Assembly: GCA_021780095.1 (NCBI GenBank)
Contig: JAJXZK010000051.1
Coordinates: 1 to 14,664 of the forward strand
Source of the DNA: Acidobacteriota bacterium
GTDB taxonomy: Bacteria > Acidobacteriota > Terriglobia > Terriglobales > Acidobacteriaceae
Length of the DNA: 14,664 nucleotides
Direction: 5' to 3'
Shown: positions 1 through 7,379 of the stretch, piece by piece
Position numbering within the stretch: position 1 is the stretch's first letter
Layout: each line of letters starts with the position of its first letter
The notes under the pieces: model-generated
What the model saw: the letters and a program-made list of their open reading frames with translations, nothing else
The model's database searches: none
What the model was told of the DNA's origin: nothing
Position numbers and translations under genes: made by a program

Positions 1-174
1 TCGACATCGTTCAAGTAGCAATCTATGCTCCGCATCAGGAACAGCTATACCGCTCCTTTCCTTCAAGAAAGGACCGCGTCAAGATCCATATTTCGCTGGA
101 GTGTCGCATGTCGCGTCGCTCCAGCCCGGCAATGACAACATGCCGGGCATCGCTTCCACCGCACCTTGAAATGT
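1..174. other. downstream flank of the tad operon, no convincing gene
   Basis: This stretch follows the end of the tad operon. A minus-strand reading frame covers 35-229, but it overlaps the better-supported microprotein at 175-270 and has no family features, so I do not call it. An ATG at 33-35 on the minus strand could open a gene running off the left edge. Only 11 codons are visible and the nearest AAGGAG lies about 17 bases upstream, too far to be convincing. The one structured element is the hairpin at 124-148, listed separately. Confidence 0.4.
124..148 (-). terminator. GC-rich hairpin after the tad operon, possible terminator
   Basis: GCCCGGCA at 124-131 is perfectly complementary to TGCCGGGC at 141-148, giving an 8 bp stem with a 9-base loop, 26 bases past the stop of the microprotein. 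A second 7 bp stem (GCTGGAG 95-101 with CTCCAGC 119-125) directly abuts it. Neither is followed by a T-run in the minus-strand direction, so it is not a classic intrinsic terminator. It may be an RNA-stabilising or Rho-assisted end, or an intergenic repeat. Confidence 0.35.
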
Positions 175-270
175 TTAGCGGACCCGTGTCCGGCGGCGCT
201 GAATCAGAATGAATAGTATGATGACGCAAAAAACGCCGGCTACTACTCGAATGATGGTTACGTTATCCAT
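175..270 (-). CDS. 31-residue single-pass membrane microprotein in the tad operon
   Basis: This is a short reading frame starting ATG at 268-270 and ending TAA at 175-177. It sits 17 bases after the tadC stop on the same strand. A strong ribosome binding site (AAAGGAG) lies 7 bases before the ATG. The product begins MDNVTIIRVV, has a hydrophobic stretch at about residues 9-23 (rich in V, I, L and F), and ends in a very basic tail QRRRTRVR. The positive-inside rule predicts N-out, C-in topology. Its position at the end of the platform genes and its good translation signal suggest a small accessory subunit or stabiliser of the TadB/TadC platform, but that is inference. I do not recognise a named family. 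It carries no Flp pilin motif: there is no Gly-x-x-x-x-Glu-Tyr processing site. The main alternative is a chance ORF. Confidence 0.6.
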   Translation of the reverse strand: MDNVTIIRVVAGVFCVIILFILIQRRRTRVR

Positions 271-287
271 TGCAATTCTCCTTTCTC

Positions 288-1199
288 TCAACGATTGAGG
301 AACTGTTTAAAAGAGTCCGCCATGATAATGACAGCGGGGCCTAAAGTCACAAGAAACAGCGACGGAAAAATGAAAAAAACAAGTGGAAATACCAGCTTGA
401 CGCTAGTCTTCGCCGCTTGCTCCTCCACTTTCTGGCGACGCTGAGTTCTTAGCGTGTCGGAATGAACGCGCAAGGTCTTCGCAACGCTGGTCCCGAACTG
501 TTCGGACTGGACCAGTACTGAGACCAGGTTTCGTACGGCGTCGACACCGGTACGTTCTGCAAAATGCTTCCACGCATCGGTGCGAGCGCGCCCCGCGCGT
601 TGTTCCAGAACAACGACGTTTAATTCGTCAGTGATCGCTGGTTGCGCGAGACGAAGTTCCTCGGATGTCCGAGCGGTCGCCTGGTCGAGGCTCTGCCCGG
701 CTTCGATGCAAATGACGAGGAGATCCAGAACGTCTGGCAGGCCGCGCCGAATGGCTGTCTGGCGGACAGAAATCCTTCTTCCCAACCAAAAATCCGGTGC
801 TAGAAATCCCGCGCCCAGCGATACTAAATAGACGATAAAAGCATTCGCGTGAGCGATCCCGGTAATTGTCACCAGCAGGCACAATATCGTGGGAGTCAGC
901 ACCTTAGCCCCATAGAAGTTTTTGATCGCGGAATCTCTGCGATATCCGGCGCGGATGAGACGCTGCCGCGTCACAGAGACTTCCGCTTGGCTCTTCGGCA
1001 GGACGCGCTCAAATTGCTCGATGACTTCGCCGAATGCGTGACCGGTGAATTGAATGACACTCGACAGATTTCCGCGCTTTTCGTTCGGCGTGATCACCGC
1101 ATGGATACGCTGCAGCATGGCCTCCCGATAGAACAAGAGAAAGCCACCACTTACGAACAGGAGAAAGATCACGAAGAATGTGAAAATGGCGAATCCCAT
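288..1199 (-). CDS. tadC: Tad pilus inner-membrane platform protein TadC (T2SSF family)
   Basis: Together with TadB this type II secretion F-domain protein forms the inner-membrane platform on which the TadA ATPase drives Flp pilus extension. The 303-residue product has an N-terminal membrane segment (about 3-23), a membrane pair at about 99-134, and the F-domain signature GLPDVLDLLVICIEAGQS near 153-170. LVQSEQFGTSVAKTLR near 229-244 matches the 'Q(S/T)..GTS(I/V)...LR' block typical of TadC. A long C-terminal hydrophobic segment covers about 264-289. A TTG two codons upstream (1203-1205) would leave no room for a ribosome binding site. I chose the ATG at 1197-1199 because GAAGG lies 6 bases before it. 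The gene starts 9 bases after the tadB stop, consistent with co-translation. Family assignment is from motifs and gene order. Confidence 0.9.
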   Translation of the reverse strand: MGFAIFTFFVIFLLFVSGGFLLFYREAMLQRIHAVITPNEKRGNLSSVIQFTGHAFGEVIEQFERVLPKSQAEVSVTRQRLIRAGYRRDSAIKNFYGAKVLTPTILCLLVTITGIAHANAFIVYLVSLGAGFLAPDFWLGRRISVRQTAIRRGLPDVLDLLVICIEAGQSLDQATARTSEELRLAQPAITDELNVVVLEQRAGRARTDAWKHFAERTGVDAVRNLVSVLVQSEQFGTSVAKTLRVHSDTLRTQRRQKVEEQAAKTSVKLVFPLVFFIFPSLFLVTLGPAVIIMADSFKQFLNR

Positions 1200-1208
1200 A
1201 ACCAACCT

Positions 1209-2180
1209 TCAAACTTCCATGTTGACAATCTTCCGAATAACCAGAGCACCGAGGAACGTCATGCCGGCCGCGGTGTAGAGAAGCTTGACGCCGATGGGGC
1301 GCTTCCACAAAAGGCTCATGGCGTCGGGATTGACCAGATATAAGCCGATTCCAAGCACAATGGGAAGAAACGACAGGATCCAACCTGTCAGACGCCCTTG
1401 AGCGGTATGGACAAGAACTTGCCGTTTCAAGCGGTACCGCTCGCGAATCACATAGGCCGTCTTGTCAAGCACCTCGGCAAGATTTCCTCCGCTCTCCTTC
1501 TGAATCAGGATTGCAGTCACGACGATTCTCAGATCCTGCAGCGGAACTCTTATCAGCAAATTGCTCATGGCCGTTCTCAGATCAAGCCCATAGTTCTGCT
1601 CCTCGAAACAAATGCGGAACTCGGCCCCAATGGGATCTGGAGATTCGTGAGCGACCAGACCCAATGCGCCGACTAAACTGTGACCGGCGCGGAGCGCGCT
1701 CACCATCAAGTCCAGTGCCTCTGGCAGCTCCTGTTCAAACTTATTGAAGCGCTGCCTGCGTTTGTGAAACACGTAAAATATGGGCGCTCCTCCCACAAGC
1801 AGCCCAATCAGAACCGCAAAGATCACAGTCCCAGTACGCAGATAAATCAGATAGGCCGGAAACGCGAAACACGCTGCGGACATAAGCAGCAATCCGCCAG
1901 CAGTCCATTTCACATTGGCCTGGTATAGCAACGCGCGCAGTCGGGGCGCAACCTCGATCTTCAACAGCCAGCGATTGACCCATGGGACCGCGCTCAGTAG
2001 TTCGCTCTTGCGGATATCGACGATCGGATCACCTGATCGCAACTGCTCAGAAGCCAGCGCCGACTGGAGTACAGCCAGGGTCTGTTTGGTCTGCTCGGAG
2101 GCACCTACACCACTCGCCACCATGATCAGTGACAGTACGAGGAATACGCCGATAAATACCAAAACCAGCAGCAATAACAT
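1209..2180 (-). CDS. tadB: Tad pilus inner-membrane platform protein TadB (T2SSF family)
   Basis: This is the partner of TadC in the Tad platform and a paralogue of the T2SS GspF core. The 323-residue product has an N-terminal hydrophobic anchor (about 1-22), a membrane pair at about 94-136, the F-domain block ELPEALDLMVSALRAGHSLV at 151-170, and ILIQKESGGNLAEVLDKTA at 224-242, whose 'Q...SGGNL.E.L' pattern is typical of TadB. Two further hydrophobic helices lie at about 267-283 and 299-317. The ATG at 2178-2180 is preceded by GGGAG about 8 bases away. It lies 25 bases after the tadA stop and 9 before tadC, in the standard tadA-tadB-tadC order. Length is normal for the family and nothing is missing. 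Confidence 0.92.
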   Translation of the reverse strand: MLLLLVLVFIGVFLVLSLIMVASGVGASEQTKQTLAVLQSALASEQLRSGDPIVDIRKSELLSAVPWVNRWLLKIEVAPRLRALLYQANVKWTAGGLLLMSAACFAFPAYLIYLRTGTVIFAVLIGLLVGGAPIFYVFHKRRQRFNKFEQELPEALDLMVSALRAGHSLVGALGLVAHESPDPIGAEFRICFEEQNYGLDLRTAMSNLLIRVPLQDLRIVVTAILIQKESGGNLAEVLDKTAYVIRERYRLKRQVLVHTAQGRLTGWILSFLPIVLGIGLYLVNPDAMSLLWKRPIGVKLLYTAAGMTFLGALVIRKIVNMEV

Positions 2181-2205
2181 AACTCAACTCCCAATCCCGG
2201 CCCGG

Positions 2206-3489
2206 TTAGTTCACTTCCAGGGTCTGCTCAAACAGGCCCGTCGGCAGAACAATTCCTGAAACGCGGAGCTGCTCAAGGAACTTGGGACGGATGCGGGTAG
2301 GCTGAAATACTCCAATCACCCGGCCGTCAGGTCCAATGCCTTTTTTGCTGAAACTAAAAATCTCGTGCATGCTGATCACGCTTTCTTCCATGCCAGTGAT
2401 CTCGGAAATGCTGGTCACCTTGCGGCTGCCATCACTGAGGCGGGAGACTTGGATCACTATGGCAATCGCCGAAGCGATCTGCTGACGCACAGTGCGTTCC
2501 GGAATATTCAAATTGCTCATCGCGACCATTGACTCCAGTCGGGACAGTGCGTCGCGCGGAGTATTGGCGTGAATGGTAGTCATCGAACCTTCGTGGCCAG
2601 TGTTCATGGCCTGGAGCATGTCGAATGCTTCCTCTCCGCGGACTTCGCCAATGATGATCCGATCGGGACGCATACGTAGGCTGTTGATGAGCAATTGACG
2701 CTGGCGAATCGCCCCGGCGCCTTCTATATTGGGTGGACGGGTTTCCAGCCGCACGATGTTCTGCTGCGCGAGCTGGAGCTCAGCCGCATCTTCAATCGTG
2801 ACAAGACGTTCGCCCGACGGAATGTATTGAGACAAAATGTTGAGAAATGTCGTCTTGCCGGCTCCGGTGCCTCCGGAGATCAGGATGCTGATCCGAGCCC
2901 GCACAGCGGCTGCCAACATTTCCATCATCTCCGGCGAAACAGTTTTCAATTCCACTAGCTTCTTTGCCGAAGTAGGTCCTGTGCCGAATCGTCGTATGGA
3001 TAAAGCGGGACCGTCGAGCGCTAGCGGCGGAATAATCGCATTTACGCGAGAACCGTCGGCCAGCCGCGCGTCCACCATGGGAGAAGATTCATCTACCCTG
3101 CGGCCTACCCGCGAAACGATGCGATCGATGATCTGCAACAGGTGGCGATCATCGCGAAAACTCGCGTCGATCCGTTGCAGGACTCCGCCACGCTCAATAA
3201 AAACGTGGTCTGAGCCGTTTACTAGGATTTCCGAGACGGTTGCGTCGCGGAGCAGCGGCTCCAGCGGCCCGAGGCCGAAAACTTCATCCAGCAGGTCGGC
3301 TTGGATTCTTTCTTGTTCCCCGAGACTTAACGGCACTCTCTGGTCGCCGATAATCTGGTTCACCATACCGGCCACGGCTTGGCGCGCCTGGGCGGAGTTA
3401 ACGCGCGACAGTTTCTCCAAATCGAGCTTGGAGATCAGCACCCGGTGCGCCTCAGATTTCAGCTTTTCGAGATTCAGCGCTTCCGCCAT
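2206..3489 (-). CDS. tadA: Tad/CpaF secretion ATPase
   Basis: This is the hexameric cytoplasmic ATPase (GspE/VirB11 superfamily, CpaF type) that powers assembly, and in some systems retraction, of Flp pili. The 427-residue protein has an N-terminal helical domain (about 1-90, with GLGPLEPLL at 72-80 and VSEILVNG at 85-92), then an NTPase core. The core has Walker A GGTGAGKT at 206-213, Asp box TIEDAAEL at 231-238, Walker B region [12 protein letters not shown] at 274-285, and the His box around [15 protein letters not shown] at 297-311. All catalytic elements look intact. The ATG at 3487-3489 is preceded by GGGTGAC, a modest ribosome binding site. It lies 40 bases after tadZ. A C-terminal tail of about 50 residues after the core is usual for the family. 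Confidence 0.96.
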   Translation of the reverse strand: MAEALNLEKLKSEAHRVLISKLDLEKLSRVNSAQARQAVAGMVNQIIGDQRVPLSLGEQERIQADLLDEVFGLGPLEPLLRDATVSEILVNGSDHVFIERGGVLQRIDASFRDDRHLLQIIDRIVSRVGRRVDESSPMVDARLADGSRVNAIIPPLALDGPALSIRRFGTGPTSAKKLVELKTVSPEMMEMLAAAVRARISILISGGTGAGKTTFLNILSQYIPSGERLVTIEDAAELQLAQQNIVRLETRPPNIEGAGAIRQRQLLINSLRMRPDRIIIGEVRGEEAFDMLQAMNTGHEGSMTTIHANTPRDALSRLESMVAMSNLNIPERTVRQQIASAIAIVIQVSRLSDGSRKVTSISEITGMEESVISMHEIFSFSKKGIGPDGRVIGVFQPTRIRPKFLEQLRVSGIVLPTGLFEQTLEVN

Positions 3490-3529
3490 ATGTCACCCGT
3501 CCGTTGATGCGAAAAACATCTCTGAGCTT

Positions 3530-4825
3530 TCAACCGAATAGATTGAAAGATCGTTTTTTCTCAGGATTCTTCGGCAAGCCACAGGCAATTCGCGCCATCT
3601 GGCGGATTACCCGGGAAATCGGAGAATCTTCCAGCGCCAACGCATTCGCTGTGTTCTGCGCACGCAATGCTGTCTGATAATCGCTCGGAATTTTCCATTG
3701 CGGCTTTTGCGTCAGTGCTTTTCCTATTTCTTTTTCATCGATTCCGAGTGAGCGTTGCGTAAAGCGGTTCAGCACGATCTCAGGTCTGAAATTGGTCGCA
3801 AAGAACTCACCCATCAAACGATGGGAATTGCGCAGCTCAGAAACGCTGACCTGCGTGATCAGGTAGACGATGGAGGCGTCCTTGAAGAGGGTCTTGCTGA
3901 TCGGACCCATGTTCGAACCGGCGTCTACGATCACATAATCAAAAGTCTGCCGAGCCACAGTCAGCAGTCGCTCGATGGCCTCAGCCGTAGCTTGAATCGG
4001 AACATAGCCGTCTGGCGCGGCCAGAACGGAAAGCCCCGAGCCATGCTTGCTCAGCAACTTCGAAAGAAAATTTGAATCCAGCCGGTTGAAATTCTCGAGG
4101 GCATTGGCCACCGAAAACTCGGCGCGTATGCCGAGACCTAGCGCCCCATCACCGATCGGCAAGCCGAGATCGATCAACAGGGTAGGCTGATGGGATTCCT
4201 GGGCGACCGCGACCGCGAAGTTGGTGGCAACGGTGGTAACGCCGGAACCGCCTTTTGCACCTATAAACACCAGCAGTTTTCCCGTCGCCTTCTTGGCGGG
4301 GCGCCCAACTGGACGGCGAACCATAGCGCGCACCAGGGCTTCCTCAATCGCTCCAGGCGCCATGGGCAGTGACAGAAACTCACGGGCTCCAGCTCGCATA
4401 CAGCGCACGAGCATGGCTGAATCCGCCCGCGCAGAATAGACCATCACAGTGACAGAGCTGCTGGTGGCGCAGATAGCCTCTACCAGATCGAGAGCGTGTT
4501 CCGCATCGCTGTCCAATTCAATAATGACCACATCGTAATCAGACTCCAACAGTCGCGGCACATCATCAAGGACGGGATACGACGTCAGCTCCAGTGTCAC
4601 GCGCGCCTGCGATCCAACCAGGGCGTCTGCGATAGCTTTACGGCGCAGCTCTTCTGGGCCAATCAAGGCAACCGTCAAGATGTTGGCTCCAAGCAAATCG
4701 CGGTCCTGAGTTCTGGTTGCCATCAGCAATTCGCGATTCCCTTCAGCTTGCGGCATTCTGTCCACTTCAGTTGAGATTCCCATGGTATTTTGTGAAATCG
4801 CCCTAGTATGTACATCTGTCCTCAA
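3530..4825 (-). CDS. tadZ: TadZ/CpaE pilus localisation protein (receiver-like + ParA/MinD-like ATPase)
   Basis: TadZ/CpaE proteins mark the pole or site where Tad pili assemble. The 431-residue product has a receiver-like N-terminal domain (about 49-168, candidate acceptor Asp in IIELD at 101-105) and a ParA/MinD-like domain. The deviant Walker A is GAKGGSGVTT at 189-198, followed by LLIDLGLPIGDGALGLG at 216-232 and Walker B YVIVDAG at 297-303. Val197 replaces the Walker lysine of KGGxGKTT. An altered Walker A is common in TadZ/CpaE, so ATP hydrolysis may be weak, although the 'signature' Lys191 is kept. The start is uncertain. A TTG at 4823-4825 overlaps the cpaA stop by 4 bases (coupling) but lacks a ribosome binding site. 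In-frame ATGs at 4781-4783 and later also lack a clear one. The first 48 residues are probably poorly conserved. Confidence 0.9.
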   Translation of the reverse strand: MRTDVHTRAISQNTMGISTEVDRMPQAEGNRELLMATRTQDRDLLGANILTVALIGPEELRRKAIADALVGSQARVTLELTSYPVLDDVPRLLESDYDVVIIELDSDAEHALDLVEAICATSSSVTVMVYSARADSAMLVRCMRAGAREFLSLPMAPGAIEEALVRAMVRRPVGRPAKKATGKLLVFIGAKGGSGVTTVATNFAVAVAQESHQPTLLIDLGLPIGDGALGLGIRAEFSVANALENFNRLDSNFLSKLLSKHGSGLSVLAAPDGYVPIQATAEAIERLLTVARQTFDYVIVDAGSNMGPISKTLFKDASIVYLITQVSVSELRNSHRLMGEFFATNFRPEIVLNRFTQRSLGIDEKEIGKALTQKPQWKIPSDYQTALRAQNTANALALEDSPISRVIRQMARIACGLPKNPEKKRSFNLFG

Positions 4826-5337
4826 CGAGAAAAGAATGAGATGAGCGTACCGATTGCAATTGCTGGAGCATAAGGCATTTTCCGAGTCAATGGATTGTCG
4901 AGTACCAGTTCAGGATGAGGACGCAGTCCGCGTTTTCCTAATCCGAAAATCAAGTCCCCGACCCCATCGAACAGTCCGCCTACGAATCCGCCGCCAATCG
5001 CCCAGCAGAGCGCCATGATCCCGCCAGCCATAGCCATCACGACCAGCGCTACCATCAACTGAGCCGGTCCGATCCATGCTCCGACAGCGGCACACAGCTT
5101 CACGTCGCCCATCCCCATACCGCCCATCCAGCAAAAAAATCCCAGAACCAAAGCTCCCAGCCCAATTCCTAGAAAGCTCTGCCCGACCCCGTGCCATCCC
5201 TGCATCCAGCCGGAAACCCCGACTCCTGCCACCAGAAATGGCAGTACCAGCCAGTTTGGAATCCGACAACTGCGCACATCGGTAAACGTTGCGATGGCGA
5301 GAACGATAAGGGTCGGCCACCAAGCAATCGAGTGCAT
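4822..5337 (-). CDS. cpaA: Tad prepilin peptidase (A24 aspartic protease)
   Basis: This is a membrane aspartic peptidase (type IV prepilin peptidase, TadV/CpaA) that removes the leader of the Flp pilin and TadE/F pseudopilins. The 171-residue protein lacks the N-terminal methylase-type domain of PilD, as is normal for Tad systems. The two catalytic aspartates are visible: D20 in ATFTDVRSCRIPNW, and D78 in the GxGD motif GMGDVK (75-80). Four to six hydrophobic segments cover most of the chain. The ATG at 5335-5337 has GAGGG 8 bases upstream. It is the first gene of the operon, directly behind the putative sigma-54 promoter, and its stop overlaps the possible tadZ start by 4 bases. CpaB and secretin genes, which commonly follow cpaA in other Tad loci, are absent here. 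No Flp pilin gene precedes it in the window. Confidence 0.92.
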   Translation of the reverse strand: MHSIAWWPTLIVLAIATFTDVRSCRIPNWLVLPFLVAGVGVSGWMQGWHGVGQSFLGIGLGALVLGFFCWMGGMGMGDVKLCAAVGAWIGPAQLMVALVVMAMAGGIMALCWAIGGGFVGGLFDGVGDLIFGLGKRGLRPHPELVLDNPLTRKMPYAPAIAIGTLISFFSR

Positions 5338-5378
5338 GCACCTAACCCTCTCTCCCTTTACAGGAACGATGGTGGTTC

Positions 5379-5394
5379 TGCAATCTTCCGTCCA
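5379..5394 (-). promoter_or_regulatory. putative sigma-54 (-24/-12) promoter of the tad operon
   Basis: The minus strand reads TGGACGGAAGATTGCA. Against the consensus TGGCACG-N4-TTGCW it keeps TGG in the -24 box, the following G at position 7, and all of TTGCA in the -12 box, at exactly the required spacing. Mismatches are confined to positions 4-6 of the -24 box. It ends 41 bases before the cpaA ATG, which would place the transcript start near 5366-5369 and give a leader of about 30 bases. The divergent gene encodes a sigma-54 activator, which makes this reading much more likely than chance. I saw no comparable match elsewhere in the intergenic region. Confidence 0.6.
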
Positions 5395-5984
5395 AATCGT
5401 TGGGAGGCGCTAAGAGTCTGAATTCAATGCCTTATGGCTATTGTTAGAGGGGTTGGTGTGCACGGTTGTTTACAGGGGGATACGAGGAAGTGAAGCGGTG
5501 AATACACCCTGCCGAACGTGGCGTGTGGCGCTGAGGGGGTTCACCCTAGAATGCGAGGCAGAGAATGGCCGGCGGCTGAGGCTGATACCCGCCGTCGAGA
5601 CGCTCTATCCTAGTGTGTGATTCCTAGTCGCGGAGACGATCCAGGGGTATGGAAACCAGGGTGCAACTGTATGTCAAATATTGGAATTAGCATGTGAATA
5701 GCCAAAGTCCAACTCATAACATTGCATTGAAATGATCAGAACCGCGCTAACGGAGTTTCGACCACTATCCATAGTATCTAAGTGAAACGTTACCAAAGTT
5801 TCATCGACTTTTCCCGCCCGCTCTGTTACGAATACTCCACTCGCTGAATTTTGCAGACACGAGCGACCTACACCAGCCGGTCCCCGCGGGTAGCTAGCAG
5901 TTCAACGATCCACGACTCTCCATCACCCCCTTTGGCAAAGTTTCGTTGATCGTCGTCGTGCAAGAGGTAGGAGACCCTAACGAT
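5395..5984. other. about 590-base divergent intergenic region, probable control region
   Basis: This region lies between the tad promoter and the start of the sigma-54 activator gene. I find no convincing gene. A 40-codon plus-strand frame with a GTG start at 5498-5500 has a GAGG about 10 bases upstream but no recognisable content. The region holds an inverted repeat at 5783-5803 (listed separately) and a GC-rich 6 bp hairpin (CGGCGG 5570-5575 with CCGCCG 5589-5594). Small palindromes such as CCCGCGGG and GCTAGC lie near 5883-5898. I cannot place a reliable sigma-70 promoter for the activator gene. The size suits an enhancer-dependent promoter with upstream activator sites and DNA looping. 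Confidence 0.5.
5783..5803. promoter_or_regulatory. 21 bp inverted repeat, candidate activator binding site
   Basis: TGAAAC at 5783-5788 and GTTTCA at 5798-5803 form a perfect 6 bp dyad with a 9-base centre. The 15-base arm-to-arm spacing (about 1.5 turns) and 21 bp size resemble a site for a dimeric Fis-type HTH, as in NtrC-family activators. It lies about 180 bases upstream of the activator start and about 390 bases upstream of the predicted sigma-54 promoter, so either autoregulation or distant enhancement is possible. A 6 bp dyad can occur by chance in 590 bases. Confidence 0.3.
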
Positions 5985-7379
5985 ATGATCCGAATTGCAC
6001 TGTTTTCTGAGGACCGCAAGCTTCAGCAGCTTCTGTCCTCTGCCTTGGGAAAAGATTTTCAAATTGTGCTGGAACCCGATGAGGAAGGGATTCATCGCTT
6101 GTTCTCTGCTGGGGCATGCGACGTTGTTGTTCTCGACCTCGATACCAATCATAGCTCGATACAACTGCGAATTGCCTGCTCGGAGCGGATCGTCGGATCG
6201 AATATTTCTCCGGTGATCCTTGCGGACGACGGTCTTCGCTCTACCGCGCGGGAGCTCATCCGCCAGGGCGCACACAGCTACTGCCGCAAGCCGCCTTCCA
6301 TTGTCGAGCTCAAAGCAATGTTGCGCCGCGCTTATGAGAGCCGCTCGCTGGAGCGGAAGTTGGAAGCCGTGCAACAGCAATTGGAGGCGGTCAGCAGCTG
6401 TGATCGGATGATCGGATCCAGCCCGCAGATACGCCAGGTTTACGACCTGGTGCGCCGCGTCGCCAATGTCAACACTTCTGTGCTTGTCACTGGAGAAAGC
6501 GGTACCGGCAAAGAATTGACCGCGCGCGCCATTCATAACCTTGGCAATCGTTCGGGACAGCCGTTTGTGGCCGTATCCTGCGGAGCCATTCCGGAAACCC
6601 TGATCGAAGCCGAGTTGTTCGGCCACGAAAAAGGCGCCTTCACCGGCACTGTCGGTTTGCGGCAGGGCTATTTGGAGCAGGCGGGCGCCGGCACGCTGTT
6701 TTTGGATGAAATCGGTGAACTTAGCTTGAACACCCAAGTGAAGCTTTTGCGAGTCTTGCAGGAACGCGAATTCAGCCGGCTCGGTAACAGCCGTCTAATT
6801 CCCTTGCGGGCACGCCTGGTTTTCGCCACTCACCAGAACCTGGCTGAAATGGTCGCGCTGGGAACTTTCCGGCAGGACCTCTATTACCGCATCAATGTTA
6901 TGAGAATCGATATACCGCCCCTGCAGGAGCACCCGGAAGATATACCTCTCATCGCCAGACATTTCCTGCGACATTATTCTGAAATGCATGAAAAGGACAT
7001 TCGAGAGATTGACCCAGCGGCGATGGCTCGGCTGCAAGCATATTCCTGGCCCGGCAATGCCCGCGAATTGGAAAACGTGATCCAACGCGCCATCATTATT
7101 GCCCATGATACCGTCATCCACGAAGAAGATTTACCCCAGGACATCACGGACGACGGTATCGTCAACATCGATGATTACCGTCCTGCCGGTTCATTCGAGC
7201 GGCAACTTCGCGATTACAAGATCAAGCTGGCTGCGGCGGCCGTGCGGGATAACCAGGGGAACAAGACGCTCGCGGCACGCAGCCTTCAAATTTCACGCGC
7301 GTATCTGCATCGTCTGATCAGGCTTGCCGAGGAAGGTGCTCTTTGCGAACGAGAGGGCCAAGAGATGGGGACTGCTTAA
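5985..7379 (+). CDS. sigma-54-dependent transcriptional activator (NtrC family)
   Basis: This AAA+ enhancer-binding protein remodels sigma-54 RNA polymerase closed complexes. In the 464-residue product an N-terminal receiver domain (about 1-118) has acidic residues E9/D10, a likely acceptor D51 (VVVLDLD) and K102, but alanine (A80, SPVILA) where Thr/Ser is expected. The AAA+ domain (about 140-372) has Walker A GESGTGKE 170-177, GAFTG 217-221 (GAFTGT rather than GAFTGA), Walker B GTLFLDEIGEL 236-246 and WPGNARELENV 355-365. A Fis-type HTH follows near 424-446 (GNKTLAARSLQISRAYLHR). The ATG at 5985 has AGGAG 11 bases upstream; a TTG at 5946 would add 13 residues. No histidine kinase gene is adjacent. 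Its divergent placement from a tad operon with a sigma-54-like promoter suggests that operon as its target. Confidence 0.93.
   Translation: MIRIALFSEDRKLQQLLSSALGKDFQIVLEPDEEGIHRLFSAGACDVVVLDLDTNHSSIQLRIACSERIVGSNISPVILADDGLRSTARELIRQGAHSYCRKPPSIVELKAMLRRAYESRSLERKLEAVQQQLEAVSSCDRMIGSSPQIRQVYDLVRRVANVNTSVLVTGESGTGKELTARAIHNLGNRSGQPFVAVSCGAIPETLIEAELFGHEKGAFTGTVGLRQGYLEQAGAGTLFLDEIGELSLNTQVKLLRVLQEREFSRLGNSRLIPLRARLVFATHQNLAEMVALGTFRQDLYYRINVMRIDIPPLQEHPEDIPLIARHFLRHYSEMHEKDIREIDPAAMARLQAYSWPGNARELENVIQRAIIIAHDTVIHEEDLPQDITDDGIVNIDDYRPAGSFERQLRDYKIKLAAAAVRDNQGNKTLAARSLQISRAYLHRLIRLAEEGALCEREGQEMGTA

Noticed and set aside
35..229. 64-residue minus-strand frame after tadC
   Set aside because: It overlaps the 31-residue microprotein, which has the ribosome site and a coherent membrane-helix composition. 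The longer frame shows neither.
5498..5620. 40-codon plus-strand frame in the divergent region, GTG start with GAGGAAG upstream
   Set aside because: The ribosome-site spacing is long and the product has no recognisable features. It lies in a likely control region and may be chance, so it is left as a note only.
5345..5945. Flp pilin gene expected upstream of cpaA
   Set aside because: I looked for a 50-70 residue frame with the Gly-x4-Glu-Tyr processing site on both strands and found none.
5920..5955. Possible second sigma-54 site TGGCAAAG...TTG before the activator
   Set aside because: The TTG is two bases out of register with the -24/-12 spacing and lacks the GC of the -12 box.
5868..6737. 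289-residue minus-strand frame opposite the activator
   Set aside because: It is the antisense of the well-supported sigma-54 activator, with no family motifs.
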